From Benincasa hispida (taxonomy: Eukaryota > Streptophyta > Magnoliopsida > Cucurbitales > Cucurbitaceae), in the NCBI RefSeq assembly GCF_009727055.1, contig NC_052349.1, positions 36,423,109 to 36,487,108 of the forward strand: a stretch of DNA of 64,000 bases, in the 5' to 3' direction. Each line of letters begins with the position of its first letter. Position 1 is the stretch's first letter. Position numbers and translations under genes: made by a program. Shown here piece after piece: positions 1-12,700 of this stretch. The notes beneath the pieces were generated by a model. That model ran no database searches. It was not told the origin of the DNA and saw nothing but the letters and a program-made list of their open reading frames with translations.

Positions 1-661
1 TTCCTTATCTATTTAGCATTTTTGTCTTATACATATAGACAGTCTTCCTCCTAATTTCAACATAATTTATGTTCCTGCTTTTACAATAGAAATAGGAAAC
101 CTTTTTATACAAATCAATGAAGAGACATATAAGGAAGAAGAGCCCCTCTAACCAAATGAGCTTGCCAATAATATTACTATTGGAGTAAATAAAGAAATAG
201 GAACTATAGAAGTTCACCAAAATGGTGCTGTTGTTTGACTAATCAGGAAGGAAAAAACTAGAGGACATTTTAAGATGGTAAATGTACAACATACTACTTC
301 TTGGTAGTGGTCTAACCACGAGAAATTATTATGTAATTACACATTTTTATAATTATAAACTATTAGAAGGCTCTCCTTCTGTAGTTTCACCTTCACGTAG
401 GGGTTTTCTCTATCCTTGGCTCCTAAGCTTGTATATTACATGTTCTTTTTAGAAAAGGGCGCTTTAATTGGAGGCTGCAAAATTAACTATATCACAAAAT
501 AATTGAAGTGCAAAATTACAAAATAATAGTGCAATATTAACTTAGCTAGAAGTGCAAAATTATGGAAAGCTAAAGTAATGCCATCTAGTCATCATCATTT
601 TACATTGATAAACTATTGATTTAATTTCTAAACCACGGTACTACTACACTTGCTAACATAC
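1..661 (-). other. ATG5: ATG5 intron 5 (partial)
   Basis: This is intron sequence downstream of exon 5 on the minus strand. It is AT-rich, and I saw no coding match to the later ATG5 exons and no recognisable repeat. Confidence 0.6.
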
Positions 662-749
662 CATTCGATACAGAACGCCATAACTCCACCAGATCAGGTT
701 CAGACATGCTCATGACATTCTTGGTGTTCCCATTGACAATGTAATTGGC
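662..749 (-). CDS. ATG5: ATG5 exon 5 (residues 128-156 plus one base)
   Basis: This exon has 88 bp: [19 protein letters not shown] continuing to [10 protein letters not shown] plus one base. The acceptor is AACCAG and the donor GTATGT. It matches the helical domain that follows the acceptor lysine in plant ATG5. It is separated from exon 4 by an intron of about 11.16 kb. The next exon was not found in 1-661 and is presumably left of the window. Confidence 0.92.
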
Positions 750-3700
750 CTGGTTATAATGAACATCCCTTGTCAACTTGTAGAAAATCTTTTTCTCTTT
801 CACCAAATGTCATTAATTTACTAAAAGTCGAATTAAAATTACACAACAAGACAGCAATCATATTAATGATAACAATTAATAATAATAGAATTTCCGAAGT
901 GACTAGCAGGCATTTTTATGATCGTTGGGAGTTTGTTTGGCACACACCGTCTTTCCTACTGCTTTTGTTGACTTCATTGGCGTTCTTTCATAGATTCACT
1001 TTTTAAAGATTTTGAAGGAGATGCCTATCCACTCTCTTTCCGTATCTTTCCATTTTTTATATGATACGTCAAGTGTCTTTTATCAAATATAATAATAAAA
1101 CTAATAATAACACAATCAAAATAGTAATTAGGAAAAACCATAAATATAAAGATGGGTTTTATTGTTATTTTTTTTTATATACTATTATGATAGACCCCAT
1201 ATTTAAAAAGTATGAAAGGAGAATTAACAAAAAGAATAGGAAGAGGGGTACAAATGTAAACGAGGAAGAGAATAAAAGTAATTAGAGATGGGGCCACTAG
1301 GGGAGGAAGAAATCTGTTATTAAATTTGTTATTTAGGGGTGACTGATTTAGTATAAAGATAGGAGGTAGGAGGAGGGATGAATATCGAATTTTCATCTTA
1401 GAATTGAGCTTGTAAGCTGTTAGGAGAGGAGGTCTTGGCTTCCTAGGCTATTTTTGAGCCAAAATAGTGAATACATAACCGAGATTCTATCAATTTGGTA
1501 TCAGAGTCGTTCGTTCTTGGGAAGGGTATGGTGAAGAAGATGGAAGCAAGATTATCAGCTGTGGAAGAACAACTCACCTTACTACAAGTAGGAATGGAAA
1601 ATAGGATGGATCAACGGTTTGGAGAGATGCAACAAATCACTGAGAGCATGATGACAACAAAGATCGAAGCCTTGGGAGAAACTCTGGAACAGAACATAAT
1701 CTGTGCGTTGGAAGTATGGTCAAAGAAATAAAAAATATTCAAGGAAGGGGAATCGGGGTCTTGGGAGAGAATGGTGACGGACAGAGGGAAGCAATCGGCA
1801 AGGGAGGATGTCGGCGAGAGAAGAGGAGTGCTGCTGTTCGACATGAGGTTGTGAAAACTGGAAATTCCGATATTCAAAGGGGAAATAGGAGAAGACCCGA
1901 TGGGTTGGTTTCACAAAGTAGAAAGGTATTTCGTAGTTAATCGATTATCAGAGAAGGACAAAATCGAAGCCGCGATTCTGTGTTTGGAAGGTGAAGCGTT
2001 AGAGTGGCATCAATGGGAGGAAGAGAGAACACCGATGAATACCTGGGCAAAGTTTAAGGAGCAGCTTCTGCTGCGCTTCCTACCGGTCAAAGAAGAAGAT
2101 CAGAGAGCCCAGTTTCTTACTCTGAAGCAGGACGGTAGTGTTCGTGCATACCGGTGGCGATTCGAGCAGCTTACAAGACCGTTGAAGGACCTTTCAGACG
2201 AAACGTTGGAAAGTAAGTTTGTTAGTGGGCTGAAAGATGATATACAAATCGAGATGAGAATATTTAAGTTAATTGGGCTGAAGTAGAAGATGAGGATGGC
2301 CCAGATAATCGAAGACACGGAGGAAGCCCGAAGGAAGAAATGGGGCGGAGGCAGCCCAAATCCATCGAAGTCGACAGGGGCATCTTCGAACTCGGGTCAA
2401 CCCGGCCCCACCCCGAACCAAAACACACAGTCGACCGCCCGAACAATTTCTCTCAACCCGACCCGCGTGGCAGGTACGTCTTCTAACTCAGTTACCCTAA
2501 GAGACGTTAATGGGAAATCATTCACGGTTGGAGCATTCAAACGGCTGTCGACAACGAAATGCAAAATCGGAGGGATAAGGGGCTGTGCTATCGATGCGAA
2601 GAAAAATATACGTCGGGGCACCGATGCAAAAGGAAGGAATTGAGTATCCTGCTGTACCACGATGAGGAAGAAGGAACAGACGAAGCAGAGGAGACAGGCG
2701 AAGTTAAAATTCTAGTGACCACTATGCTGGAATCGATGGTGGTGGAGACTAGCGATCACGAGGCGGCAGAACTCTCCCTCAACTCGCTGGCAGGAATTGA
2801 TTCGCCCCGAACGATTAAGGCCAGAGGAGCTATAGGGGACAGGGATGTGGTCGTTCTCATTGACAGCGGAGCATCCCACAATTTCATCGACAAAGAGCTG
2901 GTGAGGACCCTGAAATTACCAAAGACGCCCATGACAAGCTACGGGATCATGTTGGGGACAGAAACTTCAGTGAGGACGACGAGTATCTGTAAAGGGGTAA
3001 TTCTTAATCTCCCTAACCTCACTATTATCAATGACTTCTTCCCTTTACCTCTGGGCAGCGCTGATGTGGTGTTGGAAGTACAATGGCTAATGACCTTAGG
3101 ACAGGTTGAGTGTGATTGGGGAATGTCGGAGATGGAAATTCAAATCGGAGATTGGCGGGTACATTTGAAGGGGGACCGCAGTCTGATGAACGCCCAAATC
3201 TCGCTGAAGTCGATGATGAAACTGGTCAGAAGAGAGGGCCAAGGCATATTACTCGAGTTGAATTCTCTCTTGACCACTGAGAGGGAAGGAGACCGACCGA
3301 AGGAAGAACACCAACCAGAAATCCGAGAAATCCTAAGAAAATATCAATCAGTCTTTCAAACAGTATAGGTATCCGTAGTTCCAGAAGGATGAGATTGAGA
3401 AGTTGGTTGAAGAGATGCTCACTGTTGGGATTATTCAACCGAGTGTAAGTCCTTTTTCCAGCCCTGTATTATTAGTAAAAAAGAAGGATGGGAGCTGGCG
3501 ATTTTGTGTTGACTACAGGGCATTGAACCAAGTCACGGTGCCAGATAATTTTCCTATTCCGATGGTCGATGAACTCCTAGATGAATTAGCCGGAGCACGA
3601 GTCTTCTCCAAAATTGACTTGAAATCCGGCTATCATCAAATTCGGGTGGCCCCTTTAGGCATCCACAAAACGGCATTCCGCACTCATGAAGGCCATTACG

Positions 3701-6700
3701 AGTTTCTAGTCATGCCATTCGGATTAAGAAATGCCCCGTCTACATTTCAATCGGTAATGAATGACCTTTTACATCCGTACTTATGAAAATTTGTATTGGT
3801 ATTCTTCGATGATATCCTAATCTACAACTCTTCATTGTGTGATCATGTGCATCATTTATCCTTGGTACTACAAGCATTGGAGGATAACCAGTTCATGGCC
3901 AATCTTAAGAAGTGCACTTTTGCGGCAAAACAGATCGATTACTTGGGCCATATAATATCAGAGGATGGCGTGGCTGCAGATCCATCGAAGGTGGAGGCTA
4001 TGCTTCAATGGCCAACCCCGACCACAGTAAAGCAACTAAGGGGATTTTTGGGGCTAACCAGGCTCTCCCACCTACGCATCGCCTCAAGGCTGCATACGAA
4101 CGGGAGCTGATTGCCATAGTCATGGCTGTGCAAAAATGGCGGCCCTACCTGTTGGGAAGAAAGTTCACCGTGCAGACAGATCAGAAGAACCTCAAATTTC
4201 TGTTGGAGTAGTGTATTATAGCAGGGGAATACCAAAAGTGGGTGGTCAAATTAATCGGGTACGAATTTGATATCGAGTACAAGAAGGGATTAGAGAACTC
4301 GGCCGCTGATGCTTTGTCTAGATTACCTACCACGATGGAGATGGAGATGTCGATGCTCAGCATGATGCGTTCACTCAATCCGACGGTATTCACCAGCCAA
4401 GTCGAACAGGATCCGGAACTAAGGGCTATCTGGGATAATATCCGAGCAGGGCAACCACACCCCCGAGGGTATACATTACAGGGAGACTTTCTACTATATA
4501 AGCAGCGCATTGCTTTGCCACCACAGTCACCTACCATACCATTGCTCTTGCAAGAGTTCCACAATAATCCAATCGGAGGACACAATGGGGTAGTTAAGAT
4601 GTATCAGCGATTAAAGAAAGAATTCTTTTAGACAGGCATGAAAGCAAGGGTGAAGGCGTTTGTGGGAGACTACTCCGTTTGTCAACAAGCCAAGTACTTA
4701 GCACTAGCCCCTGTCGGACTACTACAACCACTGCCTATCCCCGAACTCACTTGGCAAGATATCAGCATGGACTTCGTAGATGGCCTGCCAAAATCCGAGG
4801 GCTATAACTCAGTCTTGGTGGTAGTTGATTGGCTATCCAAATATGCACACTTCATTGCCCTCCGCCACCCATATACCGCAGCAACTGTGGCTGGTCTGTT
4901 CTCAAGAGAAGTTGTATGACTGCATGGAGTGTTGAGAAACATTATATCAGATAGAGATAAGGTGTTCACTAGCTTATTCTGGAAAGAATTGTTCAAACAA
5001 ATGGGGACACAACTCAAGAGAAGCACATCCTACCATCCACAAACGAATGGACAAACAGAAGTGGTCAATCGGGGATTAGAAGCATACCTTCGATGCTTCA
5101 CCATGGAGACACCATCACAATGGCATAAATGGCTAGCATGGGCCGAGTACAATTACAACACATCCTACCACACAACCATCAAACGGACACCTTACAAGGT
5201 ATTATATGGAAGACCAGCACAGCACCTCCACTAATCTATTATGAATCGGGGAATGCCATAGTGGGGGAAGTAGATGTGTTACTAAAGAACAAAGATGATA
5301 TGCTCAGACAGTTGAAGAAAACGTTAGAAGCAACTCAACAACGAATGAAGACCCTAGCAGACTCTAAACGACGAGAAGTGAACTTTGAAATTTCCGATTG
5401 GGTATACATTAAGCTAAAGCCATACCGCTAAGGCTCTTTACTGTTGCACAAGCATCCCAAACTAGCTCCACGCTACATTGGCCCCTTTCAAATAATTCAA
5501 AAGATCGGACCAGTTGCATACAAACTTGACCTACCCCCCAATGTAAGCATACATCCTGTAATACATGTTTCACAATTGAGAAAAGCCGAGGGGACCTTAC
5601 TACGGAGATTCTCATCACCAACAGTTGGACTATTCGGGAAGTAGCTCAAACCAATGTCGGTTTTGAGAGTCCGGAAGATTGGTTCGACCATATCATCACC
5701 TAATGATTTCGAGGTACTCATACAGTGGGAAGATTTACCAATCGAAGATGCAACATGGGAAGGAGGAGCACAATTAGTCGAGCAATTCCCGAACTTTCAC
5801 CTTGAGGACAAGGTGGTGCTTTGGGGGGAGGGTAATGATAGACCCCCCATATTTAGAAAGTATGAAAGGAGAATTAACAAAAAGAATAGGAAGAGGGGTA
5901 CAAATGTAAATGAGGAAGAGAATAAAAGTAGTTAGAGATGGGGCCACTAGGGGAGGAAGAAATCTGTTATTAAATCTGTTATTTAGGGGTGACTGATTTA
6001 GTATAAAGATAGGAGGTAGGAGGAGGGATGGATATCGAATTTTCATCTTAGAATTGAGCTTGTAAGCTGTCAGGGGAGGAGGTCTCGACTTCCTAGACTA
6101 TTTTTGAGCCAAAATAGTGAATACATAACCGAGATTCTATCATATTATTACTCTATTTTATGAGATAAAGAAGGGTCTTGGTAATATTGTAATTTTGTAA
6201 GTTGGGGTCCTATTGATCCTCCTTTTCAAGATTTCAAGAGGGATGCCTTATCCCCCCGTTGTCTTTGTGCATCTTTCCTTTTATAAAATGATATGGTAAA
6301 CTCTAAACCCTTCCTAGGGAACTTGAATTCTTACGAAATGGAAGTTGTAAATGGGGAAGCCTTTTTTCAATATCCAATTCATTATGGAGGAAAAGAGAAT
6401 TGTCATCGGCAAAATTGTAGATGGTGGATGTGAAGATTGCCAATGGGGAAGCCATGGATCGGATTGTTTTGAGCGGCTTGTGTCATCATTCTAGTAAAAC
6501 AATCAGCCACTAAGATGAAAAGAAAATATGAAACGAGATCACCTTGTCAAATGGCCATTGATGCCAAGGTTTTGCCTCTAGGTTTGCCATTTATGATGAA
6601 AGCAAAGTTTCTAGAAGACAAACAGCTCTTGGTCCATCCTCTCCCTTTTGTTCCAAACCCCTTGGCCTTTAGAACCTCATCCACAAAAGCCCAAACAAAC

Positions 6701-9700
6701 TTATCAAAGGCTTTTTCCAAGTCTAATTAAATGATCAAACCTTCCTTTTTGCCCTTACGAGGATTTACCTTGCTCAATGAGCTCGTTTGGCATGAAGAAA
6801 GCATCAAGGATTTGTCGACCGGCCATAAAGGCCAATTGATTATTGGAAAAAGGGCATGGAAGCACACATTTCAGTTTATCAGAGAGAATCCTTGTGATGA
6901 TTTTTATCAACAAGATGTAAGACTTATACGTCTATAGTCCCCCACTGATTTGGGATCCAATTTCTTGGGATGTAAATATAAACCTTGTTAAGCCTAACAT
7001 TTGACGATAGAATTCTGGAAAAAAATCGTGGAACACTCTAAGGATGTTGGTCCAGGTTTTTTAGAAGAACACTACTGTAAAACCATATGGTCCCAAAAGT
7101 TTATTGGTGCTAGATATGATGGCAAATATGAGCTTCAATATGAGCTTCAATAGTGTCCCACGGTATATTTGATGGAAAATATCTAACTGGACAGATTGTT
7201 GAGTCTTATAAGAAAAGTCTCTTAGCTCTCTGCTTTGATACATTTGGTTGGAGGGGAATGGAAAATCTTTGGAGCATAAGAGATAAATGTTGCTTCCATT
7301 TGGGATTCTATTTTATTTTGGTTAAATTACAGCCTTCAAACTTTTATATTTGTGTCTAATAGGTCCTGAACTAGTATCCTTCAACTTCCAATTTTATATT
7401 TGATGCATAAGAGGTGAATGATGCTTACATTTGAGGTTCTATTCTAGCTTGGAGACTCCAATTCAGGAAGTGTACAGGAGGAAGGGCAGAAGTGGAAATG
7501 TAGTTATAAATATGGTCTAGGAATGTTAGTATGAAGTAGTTTTCTAGTCTGAGAACGTTGTGGAGGGAGTTACACCAACTTCTTCCTTAGTTAATTCCTA
7601 TATATAAATATATATATTTTCTTGGGCCGAGAATATTTTGGGAGAGTGATGGTCCTCTAAAATGTTATCAGTGTAAGCTCTAACTCTATGAATTTCATCT
7701 TATTTAATGGAAACCTATCAGTAAGATTTATGTCAAATAGGTCCTTTAACTTTAAAAGATACCTAATAAGTCCTTAAGCTTTCAATTTTGTATCTAAAAG
7801 GTCATTGACTTACTAGAAATCTTCTAAAATTCACCAAATTGGACACAATAAAAGTTAAATGTTCTACTAAACATAAAATTCAAAAACCTACTAGACATAA
7901 AATTGAAAGTTCAAGGCCCTACTTAATATTTTTAAATTTTAGGGATCCATCAGACACCAAATTAAAGAGGTGTTTAAGTGCAGGTTTGGAATCAAAAGCC
8001 TAAGAATCAAATGCCCGGGGGCTTATCTGAGAAGGTCCTGAAGCCTGGAAATCACAAATGCCTATGTTTAGGGCGCAGGTATGGTTTGGGCAATATGATT
8101 TCCCCTTATTTTTAGTGGTTGTTTTGTGAACTGGATAACCTCAAGTGTATTTTGGATCAAATTTTATGATAATTTAGAAATAAAAATTTAATCTATTCAT
8201 ATTAAAATGAAGCTAATGTTAGCTTTGTCTTTTGTAATCCTAATTCGCATAGTGTGATGTAAGAAGAATACAGGTTAATTGAGTAATTAGGTAATATTCT
8301 AGGTTAATTCCCTTTTTATCCTCACTTGTAATAGAACTCTATAAATAAGAACCTTCCCCTCTTGTATCAAACACATATTCATTTTGATAAAAGATCCACA
8401 ATCTTGATTCTTGGAGAGAATTCTCATTTTATCTCCTTTAGGTTACATCAATTTGGTATCAGAGCATCCGTCTAGGTCAATGTTGACTGTTGGCGGTGGA
8501 AGACTGGGAAACTCTTGACGACGCCGATCGCAAGAGGGAGCTTCGTGAGTTGTGCTCATTGCCAAACAACACACGTCTAATTAGGGGGAACCCTTGAAAT
8601 ACCAAGAAGGATTGAAGAAACCGAAGATTTATCAAGATTTTGCAAGAATGACCTATTATTGATCAAAGAGGATATCCAAGAAAAAAAATCTGCAGATGGT
8701 ATAGGCAAGAAAATCAAATTTACTTAAAAAAATAATGCATGAATTCTGGTTCAAGTGATTCAGAAGAAGAATTCCAACATACTAAATTTGTCCATGCTCG
8801 ATTTTCTCAAAAAACCTATCAATAACCACATTAGAAATTTGATTCTAGTGATTCTAGTGACTTCGATGATGTTTCTAAGGCAGTTTGAGATAGAATAAGA
8901 AGGCGACAATATCATAAAAGGGCCCAATGATCCAATCAAACCCATTTTTCAAGAAATCAACGTAAAGATTAGGAGTTATATGAATTAAAGAATCATCAAG
9001 AATGGATTTTTACAGCCCAAGGAGAACGTTCAAGACTCAAAATTATTCTTTTGGTTATGAAACACAATCAAGAAAGGTTTATTCAAGAAAATAAATGGAT
9101 GAGTCCAATACCCACTACAAGATTGAGGCATATCCAACAAAATAACTACTTTGATCCCGTAGCATTGGAGGAAATAAAGAAAACAACAAAAGAAATCTAA
9201 CGTTCATTGGGGAAAATGACTCAACATATTGATCAATTATCAATTCATTTGCAAGAGTTCAAGAACAGATTGATTTCATATACCGAAGAAAAATAAAAGA
9301 ATCACGGTTGGAAAAATTTCAAGTAGAAGATTTTGAAGATAAAATTGAAGAAAACAAGAATTTGAAGATGTTGATTTGGAAATAGTCGCAAGTGAAGAAC
9401 AAAAATCCAACAAAGAAGATGGAAGAGAAGTATCGAACACTAAGTAAGAATCAAACAAGAACAACGACACATTGATTGCGATGGAAATGGATCACCAAAT
9501 TGTCGAAGAACTTGAAGCGGATAATAAAGAAGACGTGAGTCTTGAACGATTCTCTTTGGAAGGCGGTTTTTTAATGATTGGTCCTTCAAATACGGTTTTG
9601 AATGAGCCTGAAGGAAACATCTTTTTTGGGTTTATGGCCGATGGAGAAGTTCATATTTTGGTGGAAATATTGGATTTTTTGTCTCAAATTTATCCCTTTG

Positions 9701-12700
9701 ATCATAATATTTTTGTTCAAAATGTAGGAGGTTGGTTTGGTCATACTTCGTTGAACGAGTTTATTTCATTCCTTGTTTGCTTCATAAATTTTTTCTTTTT
9801 AACACTCGAGGACAAGTTTTCTTTTTGAAGGGGTAGAATGATGTAAGAAGAATAGGGGTTAATTGGGTAATTGGGTAATTAGGTAATATTCTAGGTTAAT
9901 TCCCTTTTTACCCCCACTTGTAACAAAACTCTACAAATAGGAACCTTCCTCTCTTGCATCAAACACATTATTCATTCTAATAAAAGATCCACAATCTTGA
10001 TTCTTGGAGACAATTCTCCTTTTATCTCCTTTAGGCTACATCATAGTGTTAGTACTATCAACTTCGAGACCAGAGGTTCAATTTCCCCACCCACGTATTT
10101 TAATCTAATACTTTTGCGGAAAAAATCTTAAGTTAATTCATTTGGTCCATTAATTTCCAGGAAAATAATGTAGAAATGACAATGATTTAGTTATTTTTAT
10201 GTAAAAAGAAATAGAATTTAGTAATAAAGTAACAAAGCTTTGAAATTAAGTTTTATAATAAATTTAGTTTGCCTTTAAATTTCGAATTTATCACTTTTTA
10301 AATAACAAATATATCTTTTGATAATACAATAGTAAAGTTTGAAATTTAGTATACTAACACATTTATAACGAAGATAGTATTGCTTTAAATCCTTAAATTA
10401 TCTTTTTTTTTTTCTTGTAGTCATGAAATGAATTTTACCTTTGAGGTTTGGATTTAATAATATTTTTAATCTATCAGTCAGTTTCTATTGTTTTATTTTT
10501 TTATTTGTGTGTGTGTGTGTGGGAAAATGAAGGAGGAGATCAAGATAATGAGAAATGGAAGGGAAAAAAGGAAGGAAGGAGGAAAGAAAAAAACTGTTGG
10601 TGACTGCCAGTGGGTGACCAACAATGGTATGTGTGAAATGACCGGTGAAGAGAATTTGATGACCCATGACAGCACGATCGATGCAATACTTCAGTCTTTA
10701 GTGCTCCTAGATGAAAGAGTCAATTTCTTGTTCTTGAGTGTGTGGAAATGAGTAAGAATGGGAAAAAGAGGAGAAGAAGGAAGGGGGGAAAACAAAAATA
10801 AAACCCTAGTGACCGACAGTGGGTGGCGAGCGACAAAGAACATTCGATTATCCACGACTAGCATAATCGAAACCATGCTTCAGAGAGGAAGGTCCTAAAA
10901 TAAGGGAAATTTTTTTTAAAAAAAAAAAAATTGTGAAAGTAAAAAAGGGAAAAAGTTGCTAACAGTCAACGGTCATAAGCGGCCTACCGACGACCGTCCT
11001 ACCGACAACAATTTCCGACTATCACCAACAATCATGCATCGATCAAAGATGATCACGCCAATCAATTGATGATGGCACGACGGTCTATCAGTCATTGATG
11101 GTCAAGAGGGTCGGCTGGTCACCAACCGTCACTATGGTTGATCATTAACGGTAACCACAGTTAGTCGCTTACGATCAAGACAATCGCCCATCGACGTTGA
11201 AGACGGTAGGTTGCTGCCGGTCAAGATCGGTCGTTGACGGTCAAGACGATCGGTTGCTGAGGGTCAATCACCAAAATTTGGCCAACAGTTGTCCACCGTC
11301 ATTGACAACCAATGATAAGATGTAGGAAATTACGGAAAATTTTTCTCAAACCTATGACATTCATTAGAAAAAAAAAAACATATTCCAAACCCATAGATTT
11401 GGTTTCTTAATCTTGAGAATTTCATTCTAATGGCCCAAACATGGGTTCGACTTCAAATGCCAAACCCATGGACTCCCCCCACCCCAAGGTAGGTAGGGAC
11501 CTCTAGACACAAACAAGGAAGTTCCAAAACTAAGCTTGTAAATTTGTAATTTAACCTTTTATTTCCTACCCCCATTTGGGGCCTTAAAACAAAGTTGTGG
11601 CATTCTAGAAGATTTTGACCAAGTTTAAAGAAAGTAGGTTAAATTACAAGTTTAGTATCAGAAGTTAGAAGTTGCATCTATTTGGTTCCTAAATTTTCAA
11701 AAGTGTTTAATAAGTCCCAAAACTTTCAATGTGTCTAATAGGTCCTCAAACTTAAGTATTTGAAAAATTCAATTTTTTTAGAATTAATTGATCGATTAGA
11801 TCTAAATCTTATTTTAATATGGAATTATAAACTTTTTGAAAGTTTACAGACCAAACAAACACAAGTTTAACTTTGTAATTTAACCAAGAAAGTAAAAGTA
11901 CCATCAACTGACCTCCTTTAATGAGTTAATAAAGCACCACTTTATACTATCTTCACCCTCACAAGGAATTAACAATTGTCTTGGATAACCTCTAAAATGT
12001 ACCTGTTAGAAAAAATGAGATGATTCTCACGTCACTCATTTGTCACAAAATATGAGAAAGTAAAAGCAATACCCCATTTAAATAGTCCTAGGTTTAGCTA
12101 AAATACCCCAGTAACCAATTTTTTTATATTATTATTAAAAAAAATTTTTTTAAAGGAAACAAAACTTTTCATTGATGAAATGAAAAGAGTCTAATGCTCC
12201 AATTACATAACTTTTGAAGGAGGGTAAAAAAAGAACACCAAGAGAACATTGATAGAGAAAATTAAGCAACCCATAAATATAAAAAAGTGAACAAAGTAGC
12301 CAGCAAAAAGATGGAAAAAGGCCTTCCAGAATATCAGACGACGAATTCAGACGAGCAAAACACGTAAAATCACGAGAAGACTTCTAGAATATCAAGACCA
12401 AGGCCTTTCAAACCAAAATACCGAGAACGTGGCATGTGAAACATAAACCCAAAAGAAAAGGTCATCTTCCAACAACTTTGTGCCAAGACCAATTTAACAA
12501 ACTTCCATATATTCGATAAAAGCTTTGCTGCTAAACAAATGTGACCACGAGAAATTCGATAAAAATTCAAGCCATATTATAAAATCTTTTCATGATCAAA
12601 CTGAAACTAATGTAGATTTGTTGAAATATTTCTCAACTGGAGCCCATTAGAGAAGAAAATTTGGATGGAATTTGAGCAGGGGATAGCAAGGGGCCTTCCA

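Larger units (their letters stand above)
1188..6142 (+). mobile_element. Ty3/gypsy chromovirus, complete but decayed (LTR-gag-PR-RT-RH-INT-chromodomain-LTR)
   Basis: The two LTRs (1188-1492 and 5836-6142) both start TGATAG and end CTATCA. They are flanked by a perfect 5-bp target duplication TATTA (1183-1187 and 6143-6147). A primer-binding site matching initiator Met tRNA (TGGTATCAGAG) starts at 1496, and a G-rich polypurine tract precedes the 3' LTR. Gene order puts integrase after RNase H and a chromodomain at the C-terminus, so this is a chromovirus. The short LTRs and 5-kb length suggest a Reina-like lineage, but this is uncertain. It is opposite in orientation to ATG5. The coding region has many stops and at least two internal deletions, so it cannot be autonomous. 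Confidence 0.93.
8255..10043 (+). mobile_element. Non-autonomous LTR retrotransposon, 1.8 kb
   Basis: LTRs at 8255-8450 and 9839-10043 start TGATGTAA and end TTACATCA. A perfect 5-bp duplication TAGTG flanks the element (8250-8254 and 10044-10048). A primer-binding site TGGTATCAGAGCA follows the 5' LTR at 8454, and a GAAGGGGTAGAA purine tract precedes the 3' LTR. The 1.39-kb interior has no protease, RT or integrase. It shows Glu/Asp/Lys-rich gag-like reading near 8735-9460 with many stops, and one 118-codon open frame. It must have moved using proteins of another element. Confidence 0.9.
8244..10095 (+). repeat. tRNA- or SINE-like sequence split by the non-autonomous LTR element
   Basis: If 8255-10048 (the element plus one target copy) is removed, the flanks read TTCGCATAGTG then TTAGTACTATCAACTTCG, followed by AGACCAGAGGTTCAATTTCC. 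That resembles an A box, a tRNA body and a B box (GGTTCAATTTC at 10075). The insertion lies in the A-box region. No acceptor stem is evident, so a tRNA-derived SINE relic is likelier than a functional tRNA gene. Confidence 0.45.
750..11912 (-). other. ATG5: ATG5 intron 4, about 11.2 kb, filled with transposons
   Basis: The borders are GTCAGTT at 11912 and AACCAG at 750. Listed separately are a MULE-type MITE (11637-11885), a tRNA/SINE-like sequence split by a 1.8-kb LTR element, a LINE relic (about 6390-7243) and a chromovirus (1188-6142). The rest is AT-rich: 750-1182, 6148-6380, 7380-8240 and 10100-10940 hold no gene that I can see. There is a short TG run near 10508-10522. Confidence 0.85.

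Noticed and set aside
10067..10095. Possible functional tRNA gene around the B-box-like GGTTCAATTTC
   Set aside because: The body is split by a 1.8-kb insertion and no acceptor stem pairs, so it can only be a relic.
10508..10522. TG microsatellite
   Set aside because: Too short to be of interest beyond an ordinary simple repeat.
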